Assembly (NCBI GenBank): GCA_963779515.1
Contig: CAVZYN010000002.1
Span: 806,001 to 870,000, forward strand
Direction: 5' to 3'
Origin: CAVZYN01 sp963779515
GTDB lineage: Bacteria > Pseudomonadota > Alphaproteobacteria > Rhizobiales > Hyphomicrobiaceae
Length of the DNA: 64,000 nucleotides
In this document: piece after piece, positions 53,635-62,236 of the stretch
How positions within the stretch are numbered: the stretch's first letter is position 1
Layout: each line of letters opens with the position of its first letter
Made by a program: the position numbers and the translations under genes
The notes under the pieces: generated by a model
Told to the model about the DNA's origin: nothing
What the model saw: only the letters and a program-made list of their open reading frames with translations
Database searches by the model: none

Positions 53635-53753
53635 GCGCGAGGCGACAATACAAGAGTGGCGATGGAGCGCGGCGGGTATGGTGCGTCGCGCTCATTGCCA
53701 CTCGTTGCGGCATTTTTGCGGACGTCGTTGATCGGCAACTTTAGGCGGCATGC

Positions 53754-54812
53754 ATGACAGAACCGGTGCGCCTGCTGCCAAAAACGTGGCTGGGCTGGCT
53801 GCTCATCGTCGCGCTGTTGGGCGTGATGGTTGCGTTGCCGTTCTATGTGCAGCCCTACTACGTCGGTCTGGTTACGGTCGCGATGATTGCCGCCATGCTG
53901 GCGCTATCGCTGCATCTGCTGGTCGGCGCGACCGGCCTCGTGAGCCTCGGGCACGGTGCGTTCTATGGGCTCGCCGCTTACATCGTCTTCCTCCTGTCGC
54001 CGGAGAGCGCCGCGCGGTCCATGACGGTGACGCTGCCAGCGTCGATGGCGGCGGCGGCATTGGCGGCATTGGTTGTCGGCGCCGTCTCGCTCAGGACCCG
54101 CGGGTTCTCCTTCCTGATGGTGACGCTGGCGTTCGGGCAGATGATCTACGTCGTGTTTCATGACACGAAAATTGGCGGCGGCACCGACGGCGCATATCTC
54201 GCCAAACCCCTGTTGTCGGCGTTCGGCTTCACGCTCGATCCGAAAGATCTGCCGCGCGCGCGGCGCGGCTGGCCGGTCTATTATGTGGCGCTGGCGCAGC
54301 TCAGTTTGATGTTCTTGTTTCTCGCTTGGATCGTGCGCTCGATGTTCGGCCGCGTACTGGAGGGCATTCGCGTCAACGAACATCGCATGCAGGCGATGGG
54401 GTTCAACACCTACCGCTACAAGCTTGTGGCCTTCGTCATCGCTGGCGCGCTGGCGGGCGCGGCGGGGCACATGTGGGCGCTGCATTCGGGCTTTGTGAAC
54501 CCAGATCTCGTCGGCTGGCATAAGTCGGCGGAAGCCCTACTCATGATCCTGCTTGGCGGGCAAGGCTCGCTGATGGGCGCGATCGTCGGCGCATTCGCCT
54601 ACACCGCGCTCGGGGAGGCGGCTCAGCTGATCACCGAACGCAAACTTCTGGTGGAAGGCGTCGTGATCTTGTTAGCAGTACTGCTGTTACGCGATGGGCT
54701 AACAGGCATCCGGCTGAGACCGCCACGCGCGGCCGAAGTCGTCGAGGAGCCGGTGCTCGCGCTGGCTGTGCCCGATGTGCCCGCGGAACCCCGGGGAGCC
54801 GCCGTGCCATGA
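53754..54812 (+). CDS. livM: Branched-chain amino acid-type ABC permease (LivM)
   Basis: A 352-residue inner-membrane permease of the LivM family. The block LALSLHLLVGATGLVSLGHGAFYG is the usual A-SLNL..G..G..SLGH motif, GFSFLMVTLAFGQMIYVV is the conserved helix, and GIRVNEHRMQAMGFNTYRYK is the EAA-like cytoplasmic loop (all quoted in part). ILLGGQGSLMGAIVGAF closes it. The partner permease LivH, normally just upstream, is absent: only about 120 bases separate it from the binding-protein gene. Its stop overlaps the livG start by four bases. Confidence 0.92.
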   Translation: MTEPVRLLPKTWLGWLLIVALLGVMVALPFYVQPYYVGLVTVAMIAAMLALSLHLLVGATGLVSLGHGAFYGLAAYIVFLLSPESAARSMTVTLPASMAAAALAALVVGAVSLRTRGFSFLMVTLAFGQMIYVVFHDTKIGGGTDGAYLAKPLLSAFGFTLDPKDLPRARRGWPVYYVALAQLSLMFLFLAWIVRSMFGRVLEGIRVNEHRMQAMGFNTYRYKLVAFVIAGALAGAAGHMWALHSGFVNPDLVGWHKSAEALLMILLGGQGSLMGAIVGAFAYTALGEAAQLITERKLLVEGVVILLAVLLLRDGLTGIRLRPPRAAEVVEEPVLALAVPDVPAEPRGAAVP

Positions 54813-55576
54813 CCAGCGGCCGCAATCGCGCCACGTCCGTTCTCGGCACCGTCGGCTTGTCCAAATCCTTCGGTGGATTGAAGGCCGTTCGCGATGTCAA
54901 TCTGTCGCTGTTCCGCCAGGAGTTGCACGCCATCATTGGCCCGAACGGCGCCGGCAAATCGACACTCGTCAATCTCTTGTCGGGCGAACTGGCACCAACG
55001 GCGGGATCGATCGTGCTGGAGACGGTCGAGGTCACCGGGTCTCCTGTGTGGACAATGCGCCAGCTCGGCGTCGCGCGCTCATTCCAGCGGACCAACATTC
55101 TGAAGACGGTCTCTGTGCTCGAAAACGTGCGGCTAGCCGCGCAAGCGATCACCTTGTCCGGATGGACCTTGCTCGGCAGCGGCGGCCGCCAGAGTGCACA
55201 TTTGGAAAGCGCCAGAGCGGCCTTGGACCGCGTCGGCCTTGGCTGGGCGGAGACCAAGCCCGCCGGCGTGCTCTCGCATGGCGCGCAGCGCCAGCTCGAA
55301 ATCGCGATCGCGCTCGCGGGACAACCAAAAGTGCTGTTGCTCGACGAGCCGCTCGCGGGGATGGGCCAGGAGGAAGGCGAGCGCATGGCCACGCTCCTGA
55401 AGTCGCTCGCCAAAGACCACGCCGTGCTGCTGATCGAGCACGACATGGACTTTGTGTTTCGCGTCGCGGATTGGATGACGGTGATGGTGGAAGGCGCCGT
55501 GCTGGCGGAGGGCCGGCCGGCGCAAGTGCGCAAGAGTGCCGAAGTGCAGAAGGCCTATCTCGGCGTTTCGGCATAA
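54809..55576 (+). CDS. livG: Branched-chain amino acid-type ABC ATPase (LivG)
   Basis: A 255-residue ATPase: Walker A GPNGAGKST, SFQRTNIL Q-loop, signature LSHGAQRQLEIAIALA, Walker B VLLLDEPLAGM, and IEHDMDFVFRVAD, typical of LivG. The second ATPase LivF, usual in this family, is not found downstream, where the next gene is on the other strand. Livs normally need two permeases and two ATPases, so the missing halves must be encoded elsewhere, or this variant works as homodimers. Confidence 0.92.
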   Translation: MTSGRNRATSVLGTVGLSKSFGGLKAVRDVNLSLFRQELHAIIGPNGAGKSTLVNLLSGELAPTAGSIVLETVEVTGSPVWTMRQLGVARSFQRTNILKTVSVLENVRLAAQAITLSGWTLLGSGGRQSAHLESARAALDRVGLGWAETKPAGVLSHGAQRQLEIAIALAGQPKVLLLDEPLAGMGQEEGERMATLLKSLAKDHAVLLIEHDMDFVFRVADWMTVMVEGAVLAEGRPAQVRKSAEVQKAYLGVSA

Positions 55577-55585
55577 CGGCGGTAC

Positions 55586-56461
55586 TCACACCGTCTTGAA
55601 CTTGAAGCCATCGTCCCAGCGATGGACGCGGCACGGCCCTTCGTCCGGGAAATGTCCGGTGCACAGCAGCGTCGAAGTCTCGCAGAGCCCGCCGAACACA
55701 CTGCGCCGCGTCGCCTCGCCCTGCTTGCCGTCGAAATCGACCATCACGCCGATTTCGGGATAGCGGCCTTGGATCGGCGAGTGGATCATGTCGCCTGCGA
55801 TGATGGCATCGTGCCCCGATGTGCCAACGCGCACCGAGAAATGATCGATGGTGTGGCCTGGCGTCGGAACCAATTTGATATTGTCGGCGAACTGCAGGTC
55901 GCTCTTGATGATCTGTTCGCGCTTGGCGGCAACGATCGGCAGTACGGAGTCGGTGATCCACGGGCACAGCTCCGGCTTTTCCTTGTGCCGCTCGGTCCAG
56001 TGCGCGAGTTCCTTGTCGGAGAACAGGTATTTGGCTTTCGGGAACGTCGGCACCCAGCGGCCATTTTCGAGCTTCGTATTCCAGCCGACATGATCGCCGT
56101 GCAGATGCGTGCACATGACGATATCGATATCGGCGACCGAGACGCCCGCGCCTGCGAGCGCCTTCTGATACTGGTCGCCGGTCTGCATATGCCAGAAGGG
56201 GCGCGCGGGCCGCGGTTTGTCGTTGCCGACGCAGGTGTCGACCAGGATCGTGAGCCGCGGCGTCTTGATGACGTAGCTTTGGATCGCAAGCCTCAACTTG
56301 CCGCTGCCCTTCTCGAGATAGACCGGCTCGAGCCAGGATCGGTTCTCGTCGAGCCGTTCTTTGCCGAGCGTCGGGAAGAACTGCAGCGGGTCGAAGCCAT
56401 TGCCGATGTGGTCCAGCACCCGGTGGATGCTGGTGTCGCCGAGTTGGATCGGTTTGCTCAT
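55586..56461 (-). CDS. Metallo-beta-lactamase fold hydrolase
   Basis: A 291-residue cytoplasmic metallo-hydrolase. The main metal motif is THLHGDHVGWN (His119, His121, Asp123, His124), with GHTIDHFSV and an AGDMIHSP Asp further on, plus HFPDEGPCR near the end. It resembles quorum-quenching or lactonase-like MBL proteins. The 9-base gap between its stop and livG's stop makes the two convergent. Role unknown; a lactone or ester intermediate of the catabolic cluster is possible. Confidence 0.85.
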   Translation of the reverse strand: MSKPIQLGDTSIHRVLDHIGNGFDPLQFFPTLGKERLDENRSWLEPVYLEKGSGKLRLAIQSYVIKTPRLTILVDTCVGNDKPRPARPFWHMQTGDQYQKALAGAGVSVADIDIVMCTHLHGDHVGWNTKLENGRWVPTFPKAKYLFSDKELAHWTERHKEKPELCPWITDSVLPIVAAKREQIIKSDLQFADNIKLVPTPGHTIDHFSVRVGTSGHDAIIAGDMIHSPIQGRYPEIGVMVDFDGKQGEATRRSVFGGLCETSTLLCTGHFPDEGPCRVHRWDDGFKFKTV

Positions 56462-56587
56462 GGGGCTGCTCCAGGCCTGTTGAGGGTCTCTCTCGACCGC
56501 ATGCTAGCGGTCCCGGACGCACTGAGATAGGAGTAGACGAGAGAGCAGTCATGCCGTGCCGGTTGCGCGGCCTCGAGAGAGCCTGTG

Positions 56588-57913
56588 ATGTCATACCTTT
56601 CCTCGCGCCCGTGGCTGCCGGCTGCCTCGCAGGCCCTCGAAAACCGCTACTCCAGCGAGACCGCCGCCAACAGCGCGGACGCAATTTCGCGCCGGCTGGA
56701 GGCCTTGGCGCACAAGAACCGCGCGATACATGAAGCCGAGACCATCAACCTCAATCCCGCCACCAACACCATGAACCCGCGCGCGGCGGCGATGTTGTCG
56801 GCGGGGCTCGGCGAGCGCCCGTCGCTCGGTTACGCCGGCGACAAATACGAGATGGGGCTCGAGGCGATCGAGGAAGTCGAAGTGATCGCGGCAGCCCTCG
56901 CCTGCGAGATCTTTGGGGCCAAGTTCGCCGAGACGCGCGTCGGGTCAGGCGCGCTGGCCAACCTCTATGCCTTCATGGCGACGTGCAAGCCCGGCGATCG
57001 TGTCATTGTGCCGCCGCCGGAAATTGGCGGGCACGTCACGCACCACAACGATGGCGCGGCCGGACTTTATGGCGTCGAGATCCACTATGCGCCCGTCGAT
57101 GCGCCGCGCTATTCAGTCGATCTGGCGAAGCTCAGCGCGCAGGCCAAACAGCTGGCCCCCAAGCTGATCACGATCGGCGGCAGTCTCAATCTGCAACCGC
57201 ATCCGGTCGCTGAAATCCGCGCCATTGCCGACTCGGTCGGTGCCCATGTTCTCTATGACGCCGCGCACATGTCCGGCGCGATCGCCGGCCGCGCGTGGCA
57301 GCAGCCGCTCGCCGAAGGCGCGCATCTGATGACCATGAGCACGTACAAGAGCCTCGGCGGACCACCCTCTGGCTTGATCGTGACCAATGATGCCGCCATG
57401 GCGCAAAAGCTCGACGGCATTGCCTATCCGGGGCTGACGGCGAACTCGGATGCTGGCAAGCAGGCGGCCTTGGCGGTGACGCTGCTCGATTGGCGCGAGC
57501 ACGGCCGCGCTTATGGCGCCAAGATGGTGGCGACGGCGCAAGCCATGGCCGAAGCGCTGGCGGCGGAAGGTTTGCCGGTCCATCGCACCGCTGGCGGTTT
57601 TACACGCTCGCATCAGTTGGCGCTGGAAGCCGGACGCTGGAATGGCGGTCAGGCGGCGGCCAAGAGTCTGCGCCGGGCCAACATCCTCTCGTGTGGGATC
57701 GGCCTGCCGATAGCGCCTGTGGCTGGCGACACCAGTGGCCTGCGGTTTGGATCCAACGAACTCGTGCGCTGGGGGATGGGGCCGGAGCATGCGCCGTCGC
57801 TGGCGCGCTTGATCGCGCGCGCGCTCGCTGGCAACGAAACGCCCGAGGCCGTGGCTGCCGATGCGACAGCCTGGCGCAGCCAGTTCAAGTCCCTGCATTT
57901 CATCAGGCACTGA
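56588..57913 (+). CDS. Serine hydroxymethyltransferase-like PLP enzyme
   Basis: A 441-residue fold-type I PLP enzyme of the SHMT family. ETINLNPATNTMNPRAAAML is at the N-terminus, HVLYDAAHMSGAIAG includes the PLP-binding Asp224, and MSTYKSLGGPPSG holds the PLP Lys254 where true GlyA has TTTHKTLRGPRGG-like sequence. The C-terminal RFGSNELVRWGMG matches the GTPA-like family end. Compared with GlyA the N-terminus and folate region differ, so the substrate may be an alpha-methyl amino acid or other amino acid. ATG 56588 immediately follows a GTG; the ATG is preferred. Confidence 0.75.
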   Translation: MSYLSSRPWLPAASQALENRYSSETAANSADAISRRLEALAHKNRAIHEAETINLNPATNTMNPRAAAMLSAGLGERPSLGYAGDKYEMGLEAIEEVEVIAAALACEIFGAKFAETRVGSGALANLYAFMATCKPGDRVIVPPPEIGGHVTHHNDGAAGLYGVEIHYAPVDAPRYSVDLAKLSAQAKQLAPKLITIGGSLNLQPHPVAEIRAIADSVGAHVLYDAAHMSGAIAGRAWQQPLAEGAHLMTMSTYKSLGGPPSGLIVTNDAAMAQKLDGIAYPGLTANSDAGKQAALAVTLLDWREHGRAYGAKMVATAQAMAEALAAEGLPVHRTAGGFTRSHQLALEAGRWNGGQAAAKSLRRANILSCGIGLPIAPVAGDTSGLRFGSNELVRWGMGPEHAPSLARLIARALAGNETPEAVAADATAWRSQFKSLHFIRH

Positions 57914-58048
57914 CCGATCGGAAAATCCTGTGAGTGTGCCAAGCCGGTGATCGTTGGCCACAACCTCGATCCGGCACAGTCGAGTCGGGCGGTTTGATTC
58001 GCCGTCGTGATGCCGCGCGGGCGGTGTCCGGTTGAAGAGGGCGGCATA

Positions 58049-58528
58049 ATGCGGATTCGTGCGGGGCGGACATTTGCGGTGATTGCCGGGCTGGCGCTGT
58101 TGATTAGCGGGTGCGCGAGTACCAGCACGATCGAAACCTCAGCGCTGCCGTCGTCGGCAAACGGTTTCCAGCCGGATGGCAGCTATCGCCTCTCGGCCGA
58201 TGAAATGACGCTCGACTGCGCGAGCCTGACCCAAATGGTCGGCAACGGCATTCCGCGTCTGAAAGAGCTGTCCAAACAGTCGCAAGCGGGCACGGGGCTG
58301 AGCCTCGCGCCGATCCTGGCGCAGTTGGCGCTGTCCAAGACCGTCGATCCCGCAGCAAATGCGACGACCGACTTCAATCGCGAGCGCACCAGGCTCGTCG
58401 CCTATAATGGCGCCCTGTCTTCGAAACAGTGCGCACCTGTCAACATCGACGCCAAGCTGCAAGAGCAGGGCGGCTATCTGCCTGCGAGCGGGCCGGTCGA
58501 GTTCGCCCCGGCCAAGACGAAGACTTGA
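58049..58528 (+). CDS. Lipoprotein of unknown function
   Basis: A 159-residue lipoprotein: MRIRAGRTFAVIAGLALLIS then GCAS lipobox. The mature part has two Cys (LDCASLTQMV and SKQCAPVNI) and an amphipathic helical middle (IPRLKELSKQSQAGTGLSLA). The frame extends to 58007, but ATG 58049 gives the proper signal peptide. Convergent with the MOSC gene, with 6 bases between stops. No family recognised. Confidence 0.7.
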   Translation: MRIRAGRTFAVIAGLALLISGCASTSTIETSALPSSANGFQPDGSYRLSADEMTLDCASLTQMVGNGIPRLKELSKQSQAGTGLSLAPILAQLALSKTVDPAANATTDFNRERTRLVAYNGALSSKQCAPVNIDAKLQEQGGYLPASGPVEFAPAKTKT

Positions 58529-58534
58529 TCCGCG

Positions 58535-59040
58535 CTATCCCGGCAATCGCGCGACATGCTCAATCGGCGCGTGCACGATGGCGATCGGATCGCCGAGCGC
58601 GACTGTCCGCCCGTCAGCACCCGGCAGGTGACACCGCCCCGCCAGTCTGGGGCGAGCGCGCGCAAGAGGCCGCGATGCGCCAGGTCCATCCGCGCGCAGG
58701 GATAGGTTTGGGCGGTCACTTCGAGGCGAACCGCTCCAACCGTGAGGATGGCACCGCGTGCGCGCGGCAACCGCAGGCCTTCGATCAAGAGATTGGCGCG
58801 CCGCATCGTCCACGGCAACGGCACGGGCCCCGCGAGATCGGCAAGCTCGAGGCACGCCTCGTCCCAGGCTTCGCGCGCGAGGATCGTCACTTGCCGCTTC
58901 GGAAACTTCGCGCCCTTATGATCGCCCGCAAGTCCAGCCTCGATCGAAATGTCAGCCCGGTCGAGCTCGATCATTTTTACGTAGGGCCGATCGCGCACCG
59001 CAATACCTATGAGGCGACCGGAGGGAATGTCTCCGCTCAT
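58535..59040 (-). CDS. MOSC-domain protein (single-base shift)
   Basis: A molybdenum cofactor sulfurase C-terminal (MOSC) domain protein, about 168 residues when repaired. LIGIAVRDRPYVKMIELDRA, AGLAGDHKGAKFPKRQVTIL and WTMRRANLLIEGLRLPRARG are typical, with Cys in QTYPCARMD and WRGGVTCRVL. The first frame leaves the family after LTGGQ; the next frame continues VALGDPIAIVHAPIEHVARL to a stop at 58535. One missing base at 58603-58606 explains it. Its ATG overlaps the NnrU stop by four bases (ATGA). Confidence 0.82.
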
Positions 59041-59633
59041 GGGGCGAATTTGACGGCCAAAAGCGGCACGCCAATGAGCTTGGCATGGCCCCAGACCAGC
59101 ATGAACGCGTACGCCGCGAGACCGGCGACGATCGCCATGACGTCGCCAGTCGTCGAGCCCGCGCGTGCACCGAGGGGACCGAGCGCTGCACGGTGCTTCA
59201 CCGAGATGCGGTCGTAGATCGCGAACGCCAAGAAGCTCCCGAACAACAGCAGCGAGGCGAGGTCGCCGTTGGCGAGGAGATGCGCAAGCGCCCAGACTTT
59301 GATTGCGGCGAGCATCGGATGTCCGACGGCGGTCCGAATGCGCGAGGGAATGTATGCAGAAGCGAGCAGGATCATCGCCGGCAGCATCAGCAGGAATGCC
59401 ACGTGCCGGGTCCAGGTGGGCGGCGACCAGAGTTCGGGGTTGAGGCGCGGCATCCCCTGGAGCTGGCCGTAGCCCATCACAATCAGGACCAGGCCGATCA
59501 GCGACACGACCGAGAACAGGCCCTGATATCCCATGGCGCCGGCCCTATCGCGCAGGGCATCGCGCGTTGCCGGGCGCGTCGGTACGAGATGGATGGCGAA
59601 GAACAGTAAGAGCCCGAGTACAAGCAAAGCCAT
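59037..59633 (-). CDS. NnrU-family membrane protein
   Basis: A 198-residue integral membrane protein with about five helices. MALLVLGLLLFFAIHLVPTR and IRTAVGHPMLAAIKVWALAH are diagnostic of NnrU, whose eponym is linked to nitrite/nitric oxide reductase expression in Rhodobacter. LLFGSFLAFAIYDRISVKHR closes the core. No denitrification gene is in view, so the role is not defined. It is coupled to the downstream MOSC gene. Confidence 0.88.
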   Translation of the reverse strand: MALLVLGLLLFFAIHLVPTRPATRDALRDRAGAMGYQGLFSVVSLIGLVLIVMGYGQLQGMPRLNPELWSPPTWTRHVAFLLMLPAMILLASAYIPSRIRTAVGHPMLAAIKVWALAHLLANGDLASLLLFGSFLAFAIYDRISVKHRAALGPLGARAGSTTGDVMAIVAGLAAYAFMLVWGHAKLIGVPLLAVKFAP

Positions 59634-59778
59634 CGGCGGCGCCTCTTGAATGGACGGTAACGCTCACTTAACCGTGTTTAGGGAGAGTCGGCTAGGTCCA
59701 TTGCCCAGATCTGGCCATGCCGAAATCCATGATTAGATGCTGAATGGGCGTCAAGACGGACCCTAAGGGCTGGGAAAA

Positions 59779-61074
59779 ATGGGATCGAGGGCGCCATTGA
59801 GGCGAAGTGCGACGGCATTGGCGGCCTTGGCCGTCGCGTGGGCCGTGGCGTGTATCGCCGCGCCGTCGCCGCTATCTGCGCAGGAGAATGTTCCACCCCA
59901 GATCGCGGCGCGCCTGACACCGGTGCAGGCGCAAACCTATGGAAATTATCTCGCGGCGCGCGCGGCCTACGATCGTCAGCTCAAATCCTATTGGGCGGCG
60001 GTCAACGCACGGCGCGACGAGCGGCGCCGCAAATATCAGACGCGCAGTCCCTTCACGGTCGACGACTACGTGCGTGAACAGGCACCCCTGTATCGGGGCC
60101 CGCAATTGTCCGCCGACATTGCCAAGATCGTGACGGATACCAAACCGGCGGATGCCGAGCGGCAGTTGCCGGGACTTGCGGATTTTCTTACGAGCGCACG
60201 CGAGCAATACGGCTTCATGCCGACGCCGACGACCGAGCGCCAATTCAAGCGCGCCTATGCGGAGGAAGCGCTGCGCGTCGGGCTCAGCAAGGACCAGGTG
60301 GTGCGCGTCTATGCTCTCGAGACGGGCGGCGACGGAACCTACGACATGCAGGCCGGCATCAGTCCGATTACCAAGCAAGGCAAGCCGATCTCATCGGCGC
60401 TGGGATACGCGCAGTTGCTGCATGCCAATTCGGTCAGCGAGCTGGTGAAATATGGGCCAACATTTATCAATCGGCTGAATGAACTTGGCGCGAAACCGAA
60501 TGCGCTCGCGTGGCGGGCGCGCGGTTATCAATCGAAGGCGGTGGTGCTGTCACGAATGCTGCGCGCCGCCCGATCCGTTCCAAACGAGTGGAGCGCGCAT
60601 CAGAAGCTTGGCCAGACGGCGCATGGGCTCGGCATTCATGCGTTGAACCTCGACGCAGACGTCGGTCCATGGCTGCAAGTCTTGAAGCTGAAGGGATTGC
60701 TGGAGACCGCGGCCAGTGAGGCTGGGCGGACGAGCCTGACGGGTGCTGAACTGGAACTGATGAACCTCGCCGGTCCGCGCACCGGTCTCGAGATGATGAC
60801 GCCCATCGGCCGCGAGATGCCAACGACCAACTTCTTCAGCCAGCAAGGCTACTATCGCAATACGATCGTGCGCGAAAAGACCGGCGCCGGCCTGCTTGCG
60901 GCGCTCGAAGAGCGCATGAACGTCAACATCAAGAAGCCTGGTTCGATCGAGTTCGCCGCCATTTTCGACGAAATTCAGGGGCGTCCGCCGGCGGCTGTCG
61001 CGCGCGCTCCCGCCGCCGAGCAAGGCCTCTCGATCGGGGATTTGATCTTGCGCATGACGCTTGACGGGCGGTAA
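59779..61074 (+). CDS. Secreted lysozyme-fold-like protein (possible lytic transglycosylase)
   Basis: A 431-residue protein with a signal peptide (ATALAALAVAWAVACIAA, cleavage near SAQ). The N-terminal part is helical and charged (residues 38-100). Around 175-215 a lysozyme-superfamily pattern appears: YALETGGDGTYD with candidate catalytic Glu181, then SSALGYAQLL, matching the E...G...S..GYxQ arrangement of transglycosylases. The C-terminal half is unfamiliar (VGPWLQVLKLKGLLETAA and others). Family assignment is from motif shape only. It is followed by the TonB-like gene and a bactofilin. Confidence 0.5.
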   Translation: MGSRAPLRRSATALAALAVAWAVACIAAPSPLSAQENVPPQIAARLTPVQAQTYGNYLAARAAYDRQLKSYWAAVNARRDERRRKYQTRSPFTVDDYVREQAPLYRGPQLSADIAKIVTDTKPADAERQLPGLADFLTSAREQYGFMPTPTTERQFKRAYAEEALRVGLSKDQVVRVYALETGGDGTYDMQAGISPITKQGKPISSALGYAQLLHANSVSELVKYGPTFINRLNELGAKPNALAWRARGYQSKAVVLSRMLRAARSVPNEWSAHQKLGQTAHGLGIHALNLDADVGPWLQVLKLKGLLETAASEAGRTSLTGAELELMNLAGPRTGLEMMTPIGREMPTTNFFSQQGYYRNTIVREKTGAGLLAALEERMNVNIKKPGSIEFAAIFDEIQGRPPAAVARAPAAEQGLSIGDLILRMTLDGR

Positions 61075-61142
61075 TCCATTTTGGCCATTTGAACTCCGCC
61101 GCGTCACGGGTGACGGGCACGCTGGGGCGCGGCAACAAAGCG

Positions 61143-62057
61143 ATGCCAGGATCGGACATGTCGCGTAACGCACTGTTGCAGCCGTTGGAGCCGAGTGGAC
61201 CGCCGGCACCGCTCGCCGAGGGCGTGGTGTTGCCCGTCATCGTGCCACCGGACGTCGAGCTCGGTCCCCGCCGTGCGCCAAAGGGGCGATCGCGGTTTGC
61301 GCTGGCGCTGGTTGCCGCATTCGGCTTTCACGCGGCCGTACTGATCGGCGCCATTGCTCTGATGCGCGACACCGATCGCTACGGATCCGGCGGCATCGAG
61401 CTTGACGCGATCGTGGTGGGGCTGGTCGATGCCAGCGCGCTCGACGCCCGTGCGACCACGGAGCCGGTCGCGCCGGCCGCCGCTTCCGCCGAACCGATCA
61501 GGCCAACCGACGGGACGCAGGCCGCAGCCGCGATCGAGCCGTTATCGTCAACCTCCGCTGCCGCCGCGCCGCCAGACAAGGTGAGCGATCCCGTTGCCAC
61601 GCCGGAACCGTCCGAGCTTGAGCGAGCCGAAAAAAAAATGGTCGAACCCATGCCGCCGGCGCCAGAGCCGCGCGACGCGCTCGACGTGGCCATCAACGCA
61701 CCGCCGCCGCAGCCCGCCGCCGACGGCGGCGCGGCAGCGGTCGCTCGCGCGCCGGTGGAGGCGTCGGCTGCAGCCGCGAAGGCACGGGCAGGTGTGGCAA
61801 CGGCCTACAAGAAAAGCGTCGCCGAGGCATTGAGCAAGAACCCGCCCAAACGGGTCGGCGTCATCGGGCAAGCGCTGGTGAGTTTTCGCATCTCGCTGGA
61901 CGGGGCCCCGGGCGCGATCAAGGTCACGTCCTCCAGCGGCAACAGCCGGATCGACGAGGCTGTTCTATCGGCGGTTCGCGGCACGACATTCGTGCCACCA
62001 CCTGCTGCTTTGAGCGAGGACGAGCGCACATTTAATGTTCCCTACCGCTTCAAGTAG
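61143..62057 (+). CDS. TonB-like protein
   Basis: A 304-residue bitopic protein: short cytoplasmic N-terminus, one membrane helix (RFALALVAAFGFHAAVLIGA), a long Pro/Ala/Glu-rich periplasmic linker and a C-terminal TonB domain (SFRISLDGAPGAIKVTSSSG and TTFVPPPAALSEDERTFNVP). TonB transmits proton-motive energy to outer-membrane transporters. ExbB/ExbD are not nearby, so its motor is elsewhere. ATG 61143 is preferred; a second ATG at 61158 and a TTG at 61089 are alternatives. Confidence 0.8.
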   Translation: MPGSDMSRNALLQPLEPSGPPAPLAEGVVLPVIVPPDVELGPRRAPKGRSRFALALVAAFGFHAAVLIGAIALMRDTDRYGSGGIELDAIVVGLVDASALDARATTEPVAPAAASAEPIRPTDGTQAAAAIEPLSSTSAAAAPPDKVSDPVATPEPSELERAEKKMVEPMPPAPEPRDALDVAINAPPPQPAADGGAAAVARAPVEASAAAAKARAGVATAYKKSVAEALSKNPPKRVGVIGQALVSFRISLDGAPGAIKVTSSSGNSRIDEAVLSAVRGTTFVPPPAALSEDERTFNVPYRFK

Positions 62058-62236
62058 CGGCCACCGGCAACCGAAAGCCGCCGCAATGGCGTGATTACTC
62101 GCTGTCGCACGATTGACGTTCTGTGCCGCGCGGTTACCACGTCGGGCGGTGCAGCGACCATCGCGACGTACAATGGCTATAACAAGCCGCGGTCGGGTTA
62201 GACCGATTGAATTACCGGCAGAAAGGGAACCGTCGC

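Noticed and set aside
54696..54712. A match to the GATGGGCTAACA block of the dispersed repeat
   Set aside because: It lies within conserved livM codons and the second block of the repeat is absent.
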